64,000 nucleotides of DNA, taken from Phycicoccus sp. M110.8 (GTDB lineage Bacteria; Actinomycetota; Actinomycetes; Actinomycetales; Dermatophilaceae). Below, piece after piece: positions 43,983 to 52,689 of this stretch; the first letter of the stretch is position 1; every line of letters starts with the position of its first letter. The notes under the pieces were generated by a model. The model was given only the letters and a program-made list of their open reading frames with translations, had not been told where the DNA came from and made no database searches. The position numbers were made by a program, and so were the translations under genes. Location of the stretch: NCBI RefSeq assembly GCF_032464895.1, contig NZ_JAWDIC010000002.1:62001-126000 (forward strand), given 5' to 3'.

Positions 43983-44420
43983 TCAGGCCGCGGGGCGGGC
44001 TCCTCCCTCGCACCGCTCCTTGAGCCCGGCGGCCTCCATCGCGAGGTACCGATCGGTCAGGTTGCCGTAGAACCACTGCACGACCGACCCCAGCGGGCCG
44101 CCCTGCTCGATCGAAAGCCGCACCCGCGTGCCGCCGCCGGGCAGGGCCTCGACCGAGTGGCTCGCGGTGGTCCGCACTCCCGGCGACGTGCTCACCCAGG
44201 TGAAGTGGTCCACCGGCTCGATCTCCGTGACGGTCCAGTCGACGGTGGGCATCTTGGGCTGGCTGATCTTGGCCTGCGACCCGGTCCGCAGCGGCCCCTC
44301 GTCGACCCTGCGCACCCATCGCATCGTGGGCGTCCAGTCAGGCCAGTGCTCGACGTCGGTGACCACCTCCCACACCCGGCTCGGCGGGGCCGCGACGTCG
44401 ATGGTGGTGCTCTGCTCCAT
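43983..44420 (-). CDS. SRPBCC-family protein (polyketide cyclase/dehydrase-like)
   Basis: A 145-residue protein of the START-like fold. The opening TIDVAAPPSRVWEVVTDVEH and WPDWTPTMRWVRRVD are typical of the polyketide_cyc2 group. The long final helix is VVQWFYGNLTDRYLAMEAAG. It would bind a hydrophobic ligand in its cavity. It is divergent from the AlkZ-like gene, sharing a short promoter space of 47 bases. No enzymatic residues can be assigned. Confidence 0.82.
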   Translation of the reverse strand: MEQSTTIDVAAPPSRVWEVVTDVEHWPDWTPTMRWVRRVDEGPLRTGSQAKISQPKMPTVDWTVTEIEPVDHFTWVSTSPGVRTTASHSVEALPGGGTRVRLSIEQGGPLGSVVQWFYGNLTDRYLAMEAAGLKERCEGGARPAA

Positions 44421-44467
44421 TCCTCCATGGTCGCGCAGAAGGGCCCGAGTTCCTACAGGATGAGCCC

Positions 44468-45589
44468 ATGGTGACGGCGCTGGACCGCTCGCGCGTGCTC
44501 GCGCTGCGGCTGGCGACGCAACGGCTCTCCTCGGCGCCGCTGCCCACCGCGGCGGACGTCGTCGAGCTGCTCACCTGCGTGCAGGGCCAGGAGCGCGACC
44601 ACGCCTTCTACTCCCTGGCCATGCGCTCGCGCCGGTCGACGTATGCCGCCGTGCGCCGCGAGCACGACGCCGGAGCCTTCCTGCGCACCCACATCCTGCG
44701 GCCCACGTGGCACCTCGTCCGCCCGGAGGACCTGCGCTGGATCCTCGACCTCACCTCGCCCCGGGTGCTGGCGGGCATGGCCGGACGCCACCGCCAGCTG
44801 GGCCTCGACGAGGCCGGGGTCGTCGACGCGGGGGTCGAGCAGCTCGCCGACCTGTTGCGCGACAGGCGTTTCCGCACCCGAGCCGACCTCGGCGCAGAGC
44901 TGGTGCGCCTGGGCTCCCCCATCGGTCCCGGCGAGCGGCTCGGGCACCTGCTCCTCGTCGCCGAGCTGCGCGGGGTCATCTGCTCCGGCCCGATGCAGGG
45001 CGTCCACCACACCTACGCCCTCGTCGACGAGGTGGTTGCCCCCACCCCGGCGAAGGACCGCGACGAGGCGCTGGTGGAGCTGGTGAGGCGGTTCTTCACC
45101 GGGCACGGACCCGCGACGGTCAGGGACTTCACCCGCTGGTCCTCGCTCACCGTCGCCGACACCAGGGCCGCCCTGGCCGAGCTCGGCGACGACCTGGAGC
45201 AGGTCGAGGTCGACGGGCAGCCGCACTGGTACGACCCGGAGGCGGTGCCGCGGCGCAGCCCGGCCGCGCCGACGGCATACCTCTTCCCGACCTACGACGA
45301 GGTGGTGCTGACGTACCCGTCTGTCGGCTTCCCCGCCGCGCCCGACCACCCGTATGCCGAGCGCACCGACCCGTTCTGGGCGATGGTGCTGGCCGACGGC
45401 GAGAACGTCGGGCTGTGGAAGCGCACCGTCTCGGCGAGCACCGTGGACGTCGAGGTCCGGCTCGCCCCCAGCCTGTCGCGCGCGCGCCGGACGTCGGTGC
45501 GCCTGGCCGCCCAGCGGCTCGCCGGCTTCCTCGAGCGGGAGCTCGCGTACGCCGAGAACGAGGGCACGCCGCCCCTCTGGCGCGGCTGA
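44468..45589 (+). CDS. winged-helix AlkZ/YcaQ-like DNA glycosylase family protein
   Basis: A 373-residue protein of the HTH_42 (PF06224) family. The characteristic QxQ motif is in VQGQERDHAF (Gln39 and Gln41), the equivalent of the catalytic pair in AlkZ, which unhooks interstrand crosslinks and alkylated bases. HILRPTWHLVRPEDLRWILD is the family's most conserved segment. In actinobacteria this family is abundant and some members protect against self-made genotoxins; no such biosynthetic genes are near. Start at MVTALDRSRVLAL. Confidence 0.85.
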   Translation: MVTALDRSRVLALRLATQRLSSAPLPTAADVVELLTCVQGQERDHAFYSLAMRSRRSTYAAVRREHDAGAFLRTHILRPTWHLVRPEDLRWILDLTSPRVLAGMAGRHRQLGLDEAGVVDAGVEQLADLLRDRRFRTRADLGAELVRLGSPIGPGERLGHLLLVAELRGVICSGPMQGVHHTYALVDEVVAPTPAKDRDEALVELVRRFFTGHGPATVRDFTRWSSLTVADTRAALAELGDDLEQVEVDGQPHWYDPEAVPRRSPAAPTAYLFPTYDEVVLTYPSVGFPAAPDHPYAERTDPFWAMVLADGENVGLWKRTVSASTVDVEVRLAPSLSRARRTSVRLAAQRLAGFLERELAYAENEGTPPLWRG

Positions 45590-45604
45590 GCCGGATCCAC
45601 GGGC

Positions 45605-47368
45605 TCAGCGGCGGACGACCTCGCGGAGGGTGCCGTCGACGCGGCGCGTCCAGCCGCGCCCGTCGAGGTGCTCGAGCAGCGGGATGACCACCCGCCGGGT
45701 CGTGCCGAGCGCGCGCCGGGCGTCGCTCGCCGTGAACGGCTGAGGCAGCGCCGCCAGGAGCCGCATTGCCTGCGCCGGTCCCGACGGCAGCAGCACCACG
45801 TCGTCGGGCAGCCGCAGCACCCGGCCCAGGCGCTGCGCGGCCGCCAGCTGCCGGGGTCCGAGGCCGGCGGCCTCGAGCTCGGGCCGCTCGGGCGCCGCGA
45901 ACGGGTCCTCCTGCAGGCGCGCCTCGATGGCCCGCAGCCCCTCCTCCGCCTCCCCAAGCGAACCTGCCACACCGGGCAGCCACACCCGTCCGCTGCGCAC
46001 CTCGAGCCCGGCCGTCGCCGCCACCAGCGGCACCAGCGCCGCGTCGGGTATGCCGGCCTGCGCCCGGGCCGCCTCCACCGGCAGCGACGGGTCGAGCGCC
46101 TCCGCCTGCGCCCTGGCGCGGACCGCCTCGGCGAGCGCCGTGGCCCATCCGCTGAGGCCTGACCGGTCGAGCAGCCAGTCGCCCTCGACCACGACGTCAG
46201 GGTGGGTGGTGGCGGGATCCAGTCCGAGCGCTGCAGCGTGCGACCGGCGCATCGCACCGCGGCGCGTGACCTCCGTGGCAACGTCAGGGACGCTGGCGTG
46301 TGCTGCCAGGGCTTCGCCCCGGCGACGGCCGTCGCCCCTGCGGCGCAGGGCCGGAGGGTCCGCGTCGAGGACCAGCGCTCCGACGAGGAGGCGGTGGCCG
46401 CCGGGCTCGCGCAGGATCGCGCGGTCGCCCGCCACGAGGGCCAGGGGGTGCGGCAACGTCAACCGTGCCGTGTCGCCGGCGAGCGGGCGCAGCCGCGCCT
46501 CGACGGCGACCGTGCCGAGGTGCAGCGTGACCGTCCCCGGCAGCTCGGTGGGGTCGCTGCTCGTGCGCACGTCGAGCGTGGTCGTCGGGTGCCAGGCGCC
46601 GGGGGTCAGCACGGCAGTCCCGCGGGGGACGTCGTCCGGAGCCACGTCGCGCAGGTTCACGGCCACCCGGGCCACGGCGCCCACCGCGTCTCGTGGCCGT
46701 CCGAGGGACTGCAGCCCGCGGATCCGCAGCCGCCGGCCCCCCACCTCGACCTCGTCGCCGACCCGGAGGGTGCCCTGCTCGAGCGTTCCCGTGACCACCG
46801 TCCCTGCGCCCTTGATGCTGAAGGCCCGGTCGACCCACAACCGCACCCGTGCCGCAGGGTCCGGCGTCGGCAGGCGGCCGACCAGCGCGTCCAGCTGCTC
46901 ACGCAGGGCGTCCAGGCCCTCCCCGGTCCGCGCAGACACGGCGACGGCGGGGACGCGACCCAGGCTGGTGCGGGCCAGCCGCTCACCCGCGTCGGCCAGG
47001 GCCGGGCGAGGGTCCGCCAGGTCGCTGCGCGTGACGACGAGCAGTCCGTGCGACAGGCCGAGCGCGTCGACCGCGGCGAGGTGCTCGGCCGACTGGGTGC
47101 GCCAGCCCTCGTCGGCGGCGACCACGAAGACGACTGCGGGCGCCGGCCCGAGGCCGGCGAGCATGTTGCCGATGAACCTCTCGTGACCCGGCACGTCGAC
47201 GAAGGCGACCTCCTCACCCGAGGGCAGCGTCGTCCACGCGTAGCCCAGGTCGATCGTGAGGCCGCGACGGTGCTCCTCCGCCCACCGGTCCGGCTCGATG
47301 CCGGTGAGCGCACGGACCAGGGTCGACTTGCCGTGGTCGACGTGCCCGGCAGTGGCGAGGACGTGCAC
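45605..47368 (-). CDS. selB: selenocysteine-specific elongation factor SelB
   Basis: A 587-residue GTPase that brings Sec-tRNA(Sec) to UGA codons carrying a SECIS element. G motifs: GHVDHGKS (8-15), DVPGHERF (58-65) and TRSD. EF-Tu-like beta domains follow, then four C-terminal winged helices that bind the SECIS hairpin, ending at DGTLREVVRR. The GTG start at VHVLATAGHVDHGKST follows GGAGGAG. It lies 36 bases after tRNA-Sec on the same strand and is probably co-transcribed with it. The only visible client is fdhA about 8 kb away. Confidence 0.95.
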   Translation of the reverse strand: MHVLATAGHVDHGKSTLVRALTGIEPDRWAEEHRRGLTIDLGYAWTTLPSGEEVAFVDVPGHERFIGNMLAGLGPAPAVVFVVAADEGWRTQSAEHLAAVDALGLSHGLLVVTRSDLADPRPALADAGERLARTSLGRVPAVAVSARTGEGLDALREQLDALVGRLPTPDPAARVRLWVDRAFSIKGAGTVVTGTLEQGTLRVGDEVEVGGRRLRIRGLQSLGRPRDAVGAVARVAVNLRDVAPDDVPRGTAVLTPGAWHPTTTLDVRTSSDPTELPGTVTLHLGTVAVEARLRPLAGDTARLTLPHPLALVAGDRAILREPGGHRLLVGALVLDADPPALRRRGDGRRRGEALAAHASVPDVATEVTRRGAMRRSHAAALGLDPATTHPDVVVEGDWLLDRSGLSGWATALAEAVRARAQAEALDPSLPVEAARAQAGIPDAALVPLVAATAGLEVRSGRVWLPGVAGSLGEAEEGLRAIEARLQEDPFAAPERPELEAAGLGPRQLAAAQRLGRVLRLPDDVVLLPSGPAQAMRLLAALPQPFTASDARRALGTTRRVVIPLLEHLDGRGWTRRVDGTLREVVRR

Positions 47369-47403
47369 CTGCTCTCCTCCTCGCGCGCATGCCGGGACGA
47401 CTG

Positions 47404-47499
47404 TGGCGGAGGTGGACGGGAATCGAACCCGCCAGACCGAGATGCTCGGTCTCACCGGTTTTGAAGACCGGGGGGACCACCAGGAACCCTGACACCTCC
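47404..47499 (-). tRNA. selC: tRNA-Sec (anticodon TCA)
   Basis: A 96-base tRNA including an encoded G73-CCA. The acceptor begins GGAGGTGT and closes CCACCTCC. The anticodon arm is CCGGTCTTCAAAACCGG with TCA in the loop. A long variable arm (GAGACCGAGCATCTCGGTCT) and the T-arm GCGGGTTCGATTCCCGT follow, all features of tRNA-Sec. It is followed directly by selB. Confidence 0.96.
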
Positions 47500-47558
47500 G
47501 GGCCCCACCGTAGTCGGCGATCCTGGCCGCTGCTGCGCCGCCCGGCGTTCCCTGGGTC

Positions 47559-47614
47559 GTGCGAACTGCGAACCTGGGGTTCGCAGTTCCGAACCCCAGG
47601 TTCGCAGTTCGCAC
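47559..47614. repeat. perfect 25-bp inverted repeat between tRNA-Sec and selD
   Basis: Arms 47559-47583 and 47590-47614 are exact complements (starting GTGCGAACTGCGAACCTGGG) with the loop CAGTTC. It lies 60 bases upstream of tRNA-Sec and 108 upstream of selD, in a divergent space where a terminator is not expected. Confidence 0.85.
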
Positions 47615-47722
47615 ATGGACCTGGTTGCCGCAGCGGGGCGCGCTCCGCCCACCGGCCGCACGCGCCCAGCCGCAGGGACCGTCGGGCTGCTTGGTTGCAG
47701 AGCGCGACCTAGAGTCGAGGCC

Positions 47723-48712
47723 ATGACCACGGCCTCGGCGCTGCGCCTCACCCAGTTCGCCCACGGCGGCGGCTGCGCCTGCAAGATCCCCCCGGGCGAG
47801 CTCGAGGACATGGTCCGCGACCTCGTCGGGGAGGGCTCGGACGACCTGCTCGTCGGTCTCGACGCCGGCGACGACGCCGCGGCCGTCTGGATCGAGGGCG
47901 ACATCGCCGTCCTGGCGACCGCCGACTTCTTCACGCCTGTCGTGGACGACGCGTACGACTGGGGGCGCATCGCCGCGGCCAACGCCCTCTCGGACGTGTA
48001 TGCCATGGGCGGGCGCCCGGTCGTGGCCGTGAACCTCCTCGGGTGGCCCCGCGACACCCTGCCGGTCGAGCTCGCCCGCGAGGTGCTGCGCGGTGGCCTC
48101 GACGTCGGGCGCGAGGCGGGCTGCCCGGTGGCGGGCGGCCACAGCATCGACGACCCGGAGCCCAAGTACGGCATGGCCGTCACGGGCGTTGCCGACGCGA
48201 GGCGCCTGCTGCGCAACGACGCCGCGAGGGCCGGCCAGCCGATCTCGCTCACCAAGCCGCTCGGCGTGGGAGTGCTCAACAACCGGCACAAGGCGACCGG
48301 TGAGGTGTTCGAGCACGCGATCGCCTCGATGGCCGCCCTCAACGCAGCGGCGTCCCGGGCCGCCCTCGACGCGGGGATCGAGGCGGCGACCGACGTCACC
48401 GGGTTCGGCCTGCTCGGCCACCTCTACAAGATGGCTCGCGCCTCCGGCGTGACCGCTGTCGTCGACGCGGCCGCCGTCCCCTACCTCGAGGGCGCGCGCG
48501 AGTCCCTCGCCGCCGGCTTCGTCCCAGGCGGCAGCCGGCGCAACCTCGACTGGGTGCGCCCCAGCCTGTCGGCATCCGTCGACGACGACGAGCTCGTCCT
48601 GCTCGCCGACGCCCAGACCAGCGGCGGGCTGCTGCTGGCCGGCGAGGTGCAGGGGGCGCCGGTCATCGGCGAGTTCGTGCCCCGCGGCGACGCCGTGCTG
48701 GTGGTCCGGTGA
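47723..48712 (+). CDS. selD: selenide, water dikinase (selenophosphate synthase)
   Basis: A 329-residue enzyme that makes selenophosphate from selenide and ATP. The active-site Gly-rich loop is LTQFAHGGGCACKIPPGELE, with Cys (not Sec) at the catalytic position. ATADFFTPVVDDAYDWGRIA and AGGHSIDDPEPKYGMAVTG are the ATP-binding signatures of the AIR synthase-like fold. The start at MTTASALRLTQF lies in the selB divergent region. Its stop overlaps the GTG of a rhodanese gene. Confidence 0.96.
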   Translation: MTTASALRLTQFAHGGGCACKIPPGELEDMVRDLVGEGSDDLLVGLDAGDDAAAVWIEGDIAVLATADFFTPVVDDAYDWGRIAAANALSDVYAMGGRPVVAVNLLGWPRDTLPVELAREVLRGGLDVGREAGCPVAGGHSIDDPEPKYGMAVTGVADARRLLRNDAARAGQPISLTKPLGVGVLNNRHKATGEVFEHAIASMAALNAAASRAALDAGIEAATDVTGFGLLGHLYKMARASGVTAVVDAAAVPYLEGARESLAAGFVPGGSRRNLDWVRPSLSASVDDDELVLLADAQTSGGLLLAGEVQGAPVIGEFVPRGDAVLVVR

Positions 48713-49131
48713 CCGTCGAGGACCGGGTGGATGTCGCAGTCGGCGTCGACGCGATGCTGGCCCGGGCCCGGGCGGGGCTGCACCGGCTGACGCCGCACGC
48801 GGCATACGAGGCGGTGCAGGCCGGTGCGCTGCTCGTGGACACGCGCACCGCACCCCAGCGGGCCCGGCAGGGCGAGCTGCCCGGGGCGCTCGTCATCGAC
48901 CGCACGGTGCTGGAGTGGCGCCTGGACCCGGCGAGCCCGTGGCGCATCCCGGAGGCGGGCGACCCCGCTCGGCTGGTCGTGGTGCTGTGCCGGCAGGGTT
49001 ACAGCTCGAGCCTCGCCGCGGCGTCCCTGCGACAGCTCGGCCTCGACGCCACCGACGTCATCGGTGGCGTCGAAGCGTGGCTCCACGCGGGTCTGCCGAC
49101 CCACGACGGGCCGGCAGACGTCCGCGAGTAG
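48709..49131 (+). CDS. single-domain rhodanese-like protein
   Basis: A 140-residue protein of the rhodanese fold with the active-site loop VLCRQGYSSS, the Cys being the persulfide or perselenide carrier. The fold opens with HAAYEAVQAGALLVDTRTAP and closes with VIGGVEAWLHAGLP. The GTG start overlaps the selD stop (GTGA), so the two are translationally coupled. That placement suggests selenium delivery to SelD. A general sulfurtransferase role is the alternative. It lacks the P-loop domain of the tRNA 2-selenouridine synthase SelU. Confidence 0.88.
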   Translation: MTVEDRVDVAVGVDAMLARARAGLHRLTPHAAYEAVQAGALLVDTRTAPQRARQGELPGALVIDRTVLEWRLDPASPWRIPEAGDPARLVVVLCRQGYSSSLAAASLRQLGLDATDVIGGVEAWLHAGLPTHDGPADVRE

Positions 49132-49140
49132 TCCAACCCG

Positions 49141-50478
49141 TCAGCGGGTGGTGGCCGCTGCGCGCGCTCCGTCGTGGTGCGGCTTGCGGGTGATGAGCGG
49201 GATGACCATCGCGACGATCGTGATGATCCCGATGACGGTGAAGCCCTTGGTGTAGGACTTGGTGTCGCCGATGAGGCTCGCGATGAGCAGTGGCCCGATG
49301 ATGCCGCCGATGCTCCAGCCGACGAGCATGAGCCCGTAGATGGCGCCGACGTTGCGTACCCCGAAGAACCGCCCCGCGGTCGACGGCATGGTGCCGAACG
49401 CGCCGCCGTAGCAGGTGTAGATCAGTGCGGCGAGGATCGCGAAGAGTGCAGTGTTGCTGGCGTGCGGGATGAGCAGGAGGCAGACGGCCTGGATGCCGAG
49501 GATACCCAGGAACGCCGGCATCTTGCCGACGAGGTCGGACAGCCAGCCCCACAGGATGCGGCCACCGCCGTTGAAGACGGCGAGGATGCCGACAAGGCTC
49601 GCAGCCGCCGTCTTGGAGTACCCGGCGATGTCGGTGGCGCTGCCTGCCGCCACGGCGATCAGCGAGATCCCGGCGGTCACGCTCATGGTCAGGATGAGGG
49701 TGAGCAGGTACCACTGCGGTGTCCGCAGGGCCTCGTTGGTCTCGAAGTCCGGCTCACCGGACACGGGGTCGGCGGCGCTCGCCGCAGCCGGGGCGGCCGA
49801 GCGGTCGGCCGTCGCGGCTGCTGTCGCGCCCGTCGCGGCAGGAGGGTTGGCGAAGAACGTCGTCCCGATCAGCAGCGCGATGAGGTAGGCGATGCCGAGC
49901 CAGAGGAACGCCTTGGTCGGCTGCGACGGGGTGTTGTCGATGAGGGCCTGGCCGACCGGTGCGGTGATCACCGCGCCGAAGCCGAAGCCGGCGACGGCCA
50001 GCCCCGTGATGAGGCCGGGCTTGTCAGGGAACCACTTCTGCAGCATGGCGATCGGCACGATGTAGACCATGCCGAGGCCGAAGCCGCCGATGACGCCGTA
50101 GCCGAGCACCAGCAGCCAGAACATGTCCTTGTTCGTCGCGAACGACGCCAGGATCACGCCGACGCTGTAGATGATCCCGCCGGTCAGGGCGACCACGCGC
50201 GGGCCGCGACGGTCCTGCAGCCGGCCCCCGACGAAGCTGCCGATGAAGATCATGCCGAGCACGACGCTGAACGGCACCGCGGCCTTCGCCTTGGACCAGC
50301 CGAACGCGTCAGGCTCCTGCAGCGCCTTGGCGAACACGCTCCACGCGTACACGGAACCGATCGCGAGCTGGACGAGGATCGCGCAGACGAGGATGACCCA
50401 CCGGTTGTGGGTCCGGCCCGAGGTGGCGGGCGCGGCGGGGCCCGGGGACCCCACCGTGGTGCTGCGAGTGCTGTCGCT
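49141..50478 (-). CDS. MFS transporter of the oxalate/formate antiporter (OFA) family
   Basis: A 445-residue 12-helix transporter. The N-terminal GSVYAWSVFAKALQEP and the loop GGRLQDRRGPR are typical of the OFA (2.A.1.11) subfamily. A 30-residue Ala/Pro-rich cytosolic linker (near residue 230) joins the two halves. The TTG start at LSDSTRSTTVG follows GGGAG. It is the last gene of the formate dehydrogenase set on the same strand, 53 bases after the NrfD-like gene. Formate or a related carboxylate is a plausible substrate, by context and family. Confidence 0.85.
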   Translation of the reverse strand, partial: SDSTRSTTVGSPGPAAPATSGRTHNRWVILVCAILVQLAIGSVYAWSVFAKALQEPDAFGWSKAKAAVPFSVVLGMIFIGSFVGGRLQDRRGPRVVALTGGIIYSVGVILASFATNKDMFWLLVLGYGVIGGFGLGMVYIVPIAMLQKWFPDKPGLITGLAVAGFGFGAVITAPVGQALIDNTPSQPTKAFLWLGIAYLIALLIGTTFFANPPAATGATAAATADRSAAPAAASAADPVSGEPDFETNEALRTPQWYLLTLILTMSVTAGISLIAVAAGSATDIAGYSKTAAASLVGILAVFNGGGRILWGWLSDLVGKMPAFLGILGIQAVCLLLIPHASNTALFAILAALIYTCYGGAFGTMPSTAGRFFGVRNVGAIYGLMLVGWSIGGIIGPLLIASLIGDTKSYTKGFTVIGIITIVAMVIPLITRKPHHDGARAAATTR

Positions 50479-50530
50479 CAATGCGCTCTCCCTTCTCGCC
50501 CGGGTGCCGGGCCCCTGCACGAGCCGCCGG

Positions 50531-51613
50531 TCAGCGGCCCGTGGTGATCGAGTCCCGCGTCTCCCCCCGGCGGCGACGCTCCTCGAGCCGTTCCTTCTGC
50601 GGCGTCACGGTGTACTTCGGGTCCTTGGTGGACTCCATGCCCGCCTCGAAGATGCCGAACCGCGTGAGCACCGAGCCGGCGAGCAGGGCCATCCCGCTCA
50701 GCCCGGCCATCGTGCGGTTGCGCCCGAACAGCGCCGCACCGACCGCTCCCCCGGCCGTCAGCGCCTTGGCGGCCTTGAGCATCGCGCCCGCGCGCCCCTC
50801 GTGCAGCGGCTCGGCGACCAGCGGGTGCATCCGCCGCTCCATGAGCTCGGACGCCCCCAGCTCGACGGTCGCGCTGATCGCCGCCAGCCGTCGTGCCGGG
50901 CCGTTCTGCTCGGCCGGGGTCGCGACGAGGGCCATTCCCGCAGCCGCCGCGTTGGCGGAGCTGACGAAGACGAACGGCAGCTCACGGAACGACTCGCGCC
51001 ACGTGGGCGTCGTCGTGTCGGCCAGGAGCACGGCGGTGTATGCCGCGAGCGGCATGGAGAACGCGGTGGTGCCCGCGGTGGCCACGGGGTCGGCCATCCG
51101 GGCGAGCCGGGCCAGACGGGAGCGACGCGGCAGCACGGCCTCGGCGAGCTCCGTGGCTGCCGCGGCCCCCGCGAACGTGCCGAACGCCGTCAGGATCCAC
51201 GAGCCGACCGACATCGGCGAGGTGAGCTTGGCGACCCGCAGCATGTTGAGCGCACGCTCCGGCCGGCCCAGGTCCTTGGCCAGCGCCGCGCCGCCGAGGG
51301 CGACGGACGCGAGGGCCGCGACGCGGCCGGTGCGCCGCAGGGCGGGACGCCCGGTCAGGGCGCCCCCGGCCGCCACCAACCCGGAGCCGCCTGCGAGGCC
51401 GCCGAGGAACAGGTAGGCCGCGATCTCGTGGCCCCACGGGGCGGGCTTGACGACGTTGTGGCCGTAGTAGCTCGAGAACTGGGCGTCCGGGACCATGACC
51501 GACTCGTCGCGGCGACGCCGGCCGCCGCCGCCCTTGCCACCGGCGCCGTTCTGGTTGCGCCGGCTGCGGGGCAGCTCCGGGGGACGGTCTGCATCGAGCG
51601 GGTTGGTGGTCAT
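50531..51613 (-). CDS. NrfD-like membrane subunit of formate dehydrogenase
   Basis: A 360-residue membrane protein of the NrfD/PsrC type (polysulfide reductase family). The basic N-terminal 45 residues are cytosolic, followed by YYGHNVVKPAPWGHEIAAYL, the family's opening near its quinone site, and about eight membrane helices. The long C-terminal tail is hydrophilic. It overlaps the fdhB stop by ATGA. It would pass electrons from the iron-sulfur subunit to quinone. No cytochrome b (FdnI) gene is present, so it replaces that role. Confidence 0.9.
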   Translation of the reverse strand: MTTNPLDADRPPELPRSRRNQNGAGGKGGGGRRRRDESVMVPDAQFSSYYGHNVVKPAPWGHEIAAYLFLGGLAGGSGLVAAGGALTGRPALRRTGRVAALASVALGGAALAKDLGRPERALNMLRVAKLTSPMSVGSWILTAFGTFAGAAAATELAEAVLPRRSRLARLARMADPVATAGTTAFSMPLAAYTAVLLADTTTPTWRESFRELPFVFVSSANAAAAGMALVATPAEQNGPARRLAAISATVELGASELMERRMHPLVAEPLHEGRAGAMLKAAKALTAGGAVGAALFGRNRTMAGLSGMALLAGSVLTRFGIFEAGMESTKDPKYTVTPQKERLEERRRRGETRDSITTGR

Positions 51614-52689
51614 CGGCGCCTCCCAGCGAACGCAGCCACGGCCATGCCGAACATCGCCACCGCGGCGAAGCCCGCCTTGCGGAACATCTCGGGCAGGTCC
51701 GCCGTCGGGACGACGGGGTCCGGTGGCAGGCCGTAGACCTCCGGCTCGTCGAGCAGGAGGAAGACCGACCCGGTGCCGCCGACACCGTCGTGGGCGTTGG
51801 CGCCGTAGAGCCGGGCCTCGGTGAAGCCGTTCTCGTGCAGCACCTCGACGCGGTCGCGCGCGGTGTCGAGCATGTCCGACAGGGTGCCGAACTTGATCGA
51901 GGTCGTCGGGCACGCCTGGGCGCACGCCGGCGTCTGGTCGTGGCCGATCCGGTCGTAGCAGAGGGTGCACTTCTGGGCGATGCCGACGTTGGACACCACT
52001 CCGCCGTCGCGCTTGTCGGCCCGCTTGTCCTCGCGCCGCTCGATGACGCCGAACGGGCACGCGGCCACGCAGTAGCCGCAGCCGTTGCAGACGTCGGACT
52101 GGACGACGACCGTGCCGTGCTCGGTGCGGAACAGCGCACCCGTCGGGCAGACGTCGAGGCACCCGGCGTGGGTGCAGTGCTTGCAGACGTCCGACGCCAT
52201 GAGCCAGCGGAAGTCCGGCAGCGTGCCGGTCGCCTCGGCAGTCCGAGCGGCCGCCGCCATCGCGTCGAGCGAACCGTCGTCGCCGACGGCGGTCGGCACG
52301 ACGCCCTCCAGCGCTGCCGGCGCGGTGCCGGCAGCCTCCGACGTGCTGCGGTGAGGCGCGTCCGGGGGCCGCAGCGCCGGCATACCGAGGTCCACGAGCT
52401 TGCGCCCGGACTCCCTCGCCTCCTGCACGCGGTCCGTGGTCTGCTCGATGAACGCCACGTGGCGCCACGTGCTCGCGCCGAGGCCGCCGGTGTTGTCGTA
52501 GGAGTTGCCGGTGAGCGTCAGGCCGTCCTCGGGGATGGCGTTCCACTCCTTGCACGCCACCTCGCAGGCCTTGCAGCCGATGCAGATCGAGGTGTCGGTG
52601 AAGAAGCCCTTGCGGGGTTCGGGGTCCTCCCACGCCGCGTCGTGCGACGGGTCGGTCGGCCCTGCGAGCTGGTGCTGCCAGAAGCCCAT
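51610..52689 (-). CDS. fdhB: formate dehydrogenase iron-sulfur subunit
   Basis: A 359-residue ferredoxin-type electron-transfer subunit with four cysteine clusters for [4Fe-4S] centres: CIGCKACEVAC, CKHCTHAGCLDVC, CNGCGYCVAAC and CTLCYDRIGHDQTPACAQAC. A loop of about 70 residues separates the first cluster from the second and is longer than in E. coli FdnH. One hydrophobic segment at the C-terminus (AAVAMFGMAVAAFAG) may anchor it. Its ATG shares one base with the fdhA stop and its end overlaps the nrfD-like gene. Confidence 0.94.
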   Translation of the reverse strand: MGFWQHQLAGPTDPSHDAAWEDPEPRKGFFTDTSICIGCKACEVACKEWNAIPEDGLTLTGNSYDNTGGLGASTWRHVAFIEQTTDRVQEARESGRKLVDLGMPALRPPDAPHRSTSEAAGTAPAALEGVVPTAVGDDGSLDAMAAAARTAEATGTLPDFRWLMASDVCKHCTHAGCLDVCPTGALFRTEHGTVVVQSDVCNGCGYCVAACPFGVIERREDKRADKRDGGVVSNVGIAQKCTLCYDRIGHDQTPACAQACPTTSIKFGTLSDMLDTARDRVEVLHENGFTEARLYGANAHDGVGGTGSVFLLLDEPEVYGLPPDPVVPTADLPEMFRKAGFAAVAMFGMAVAAFAGRRR

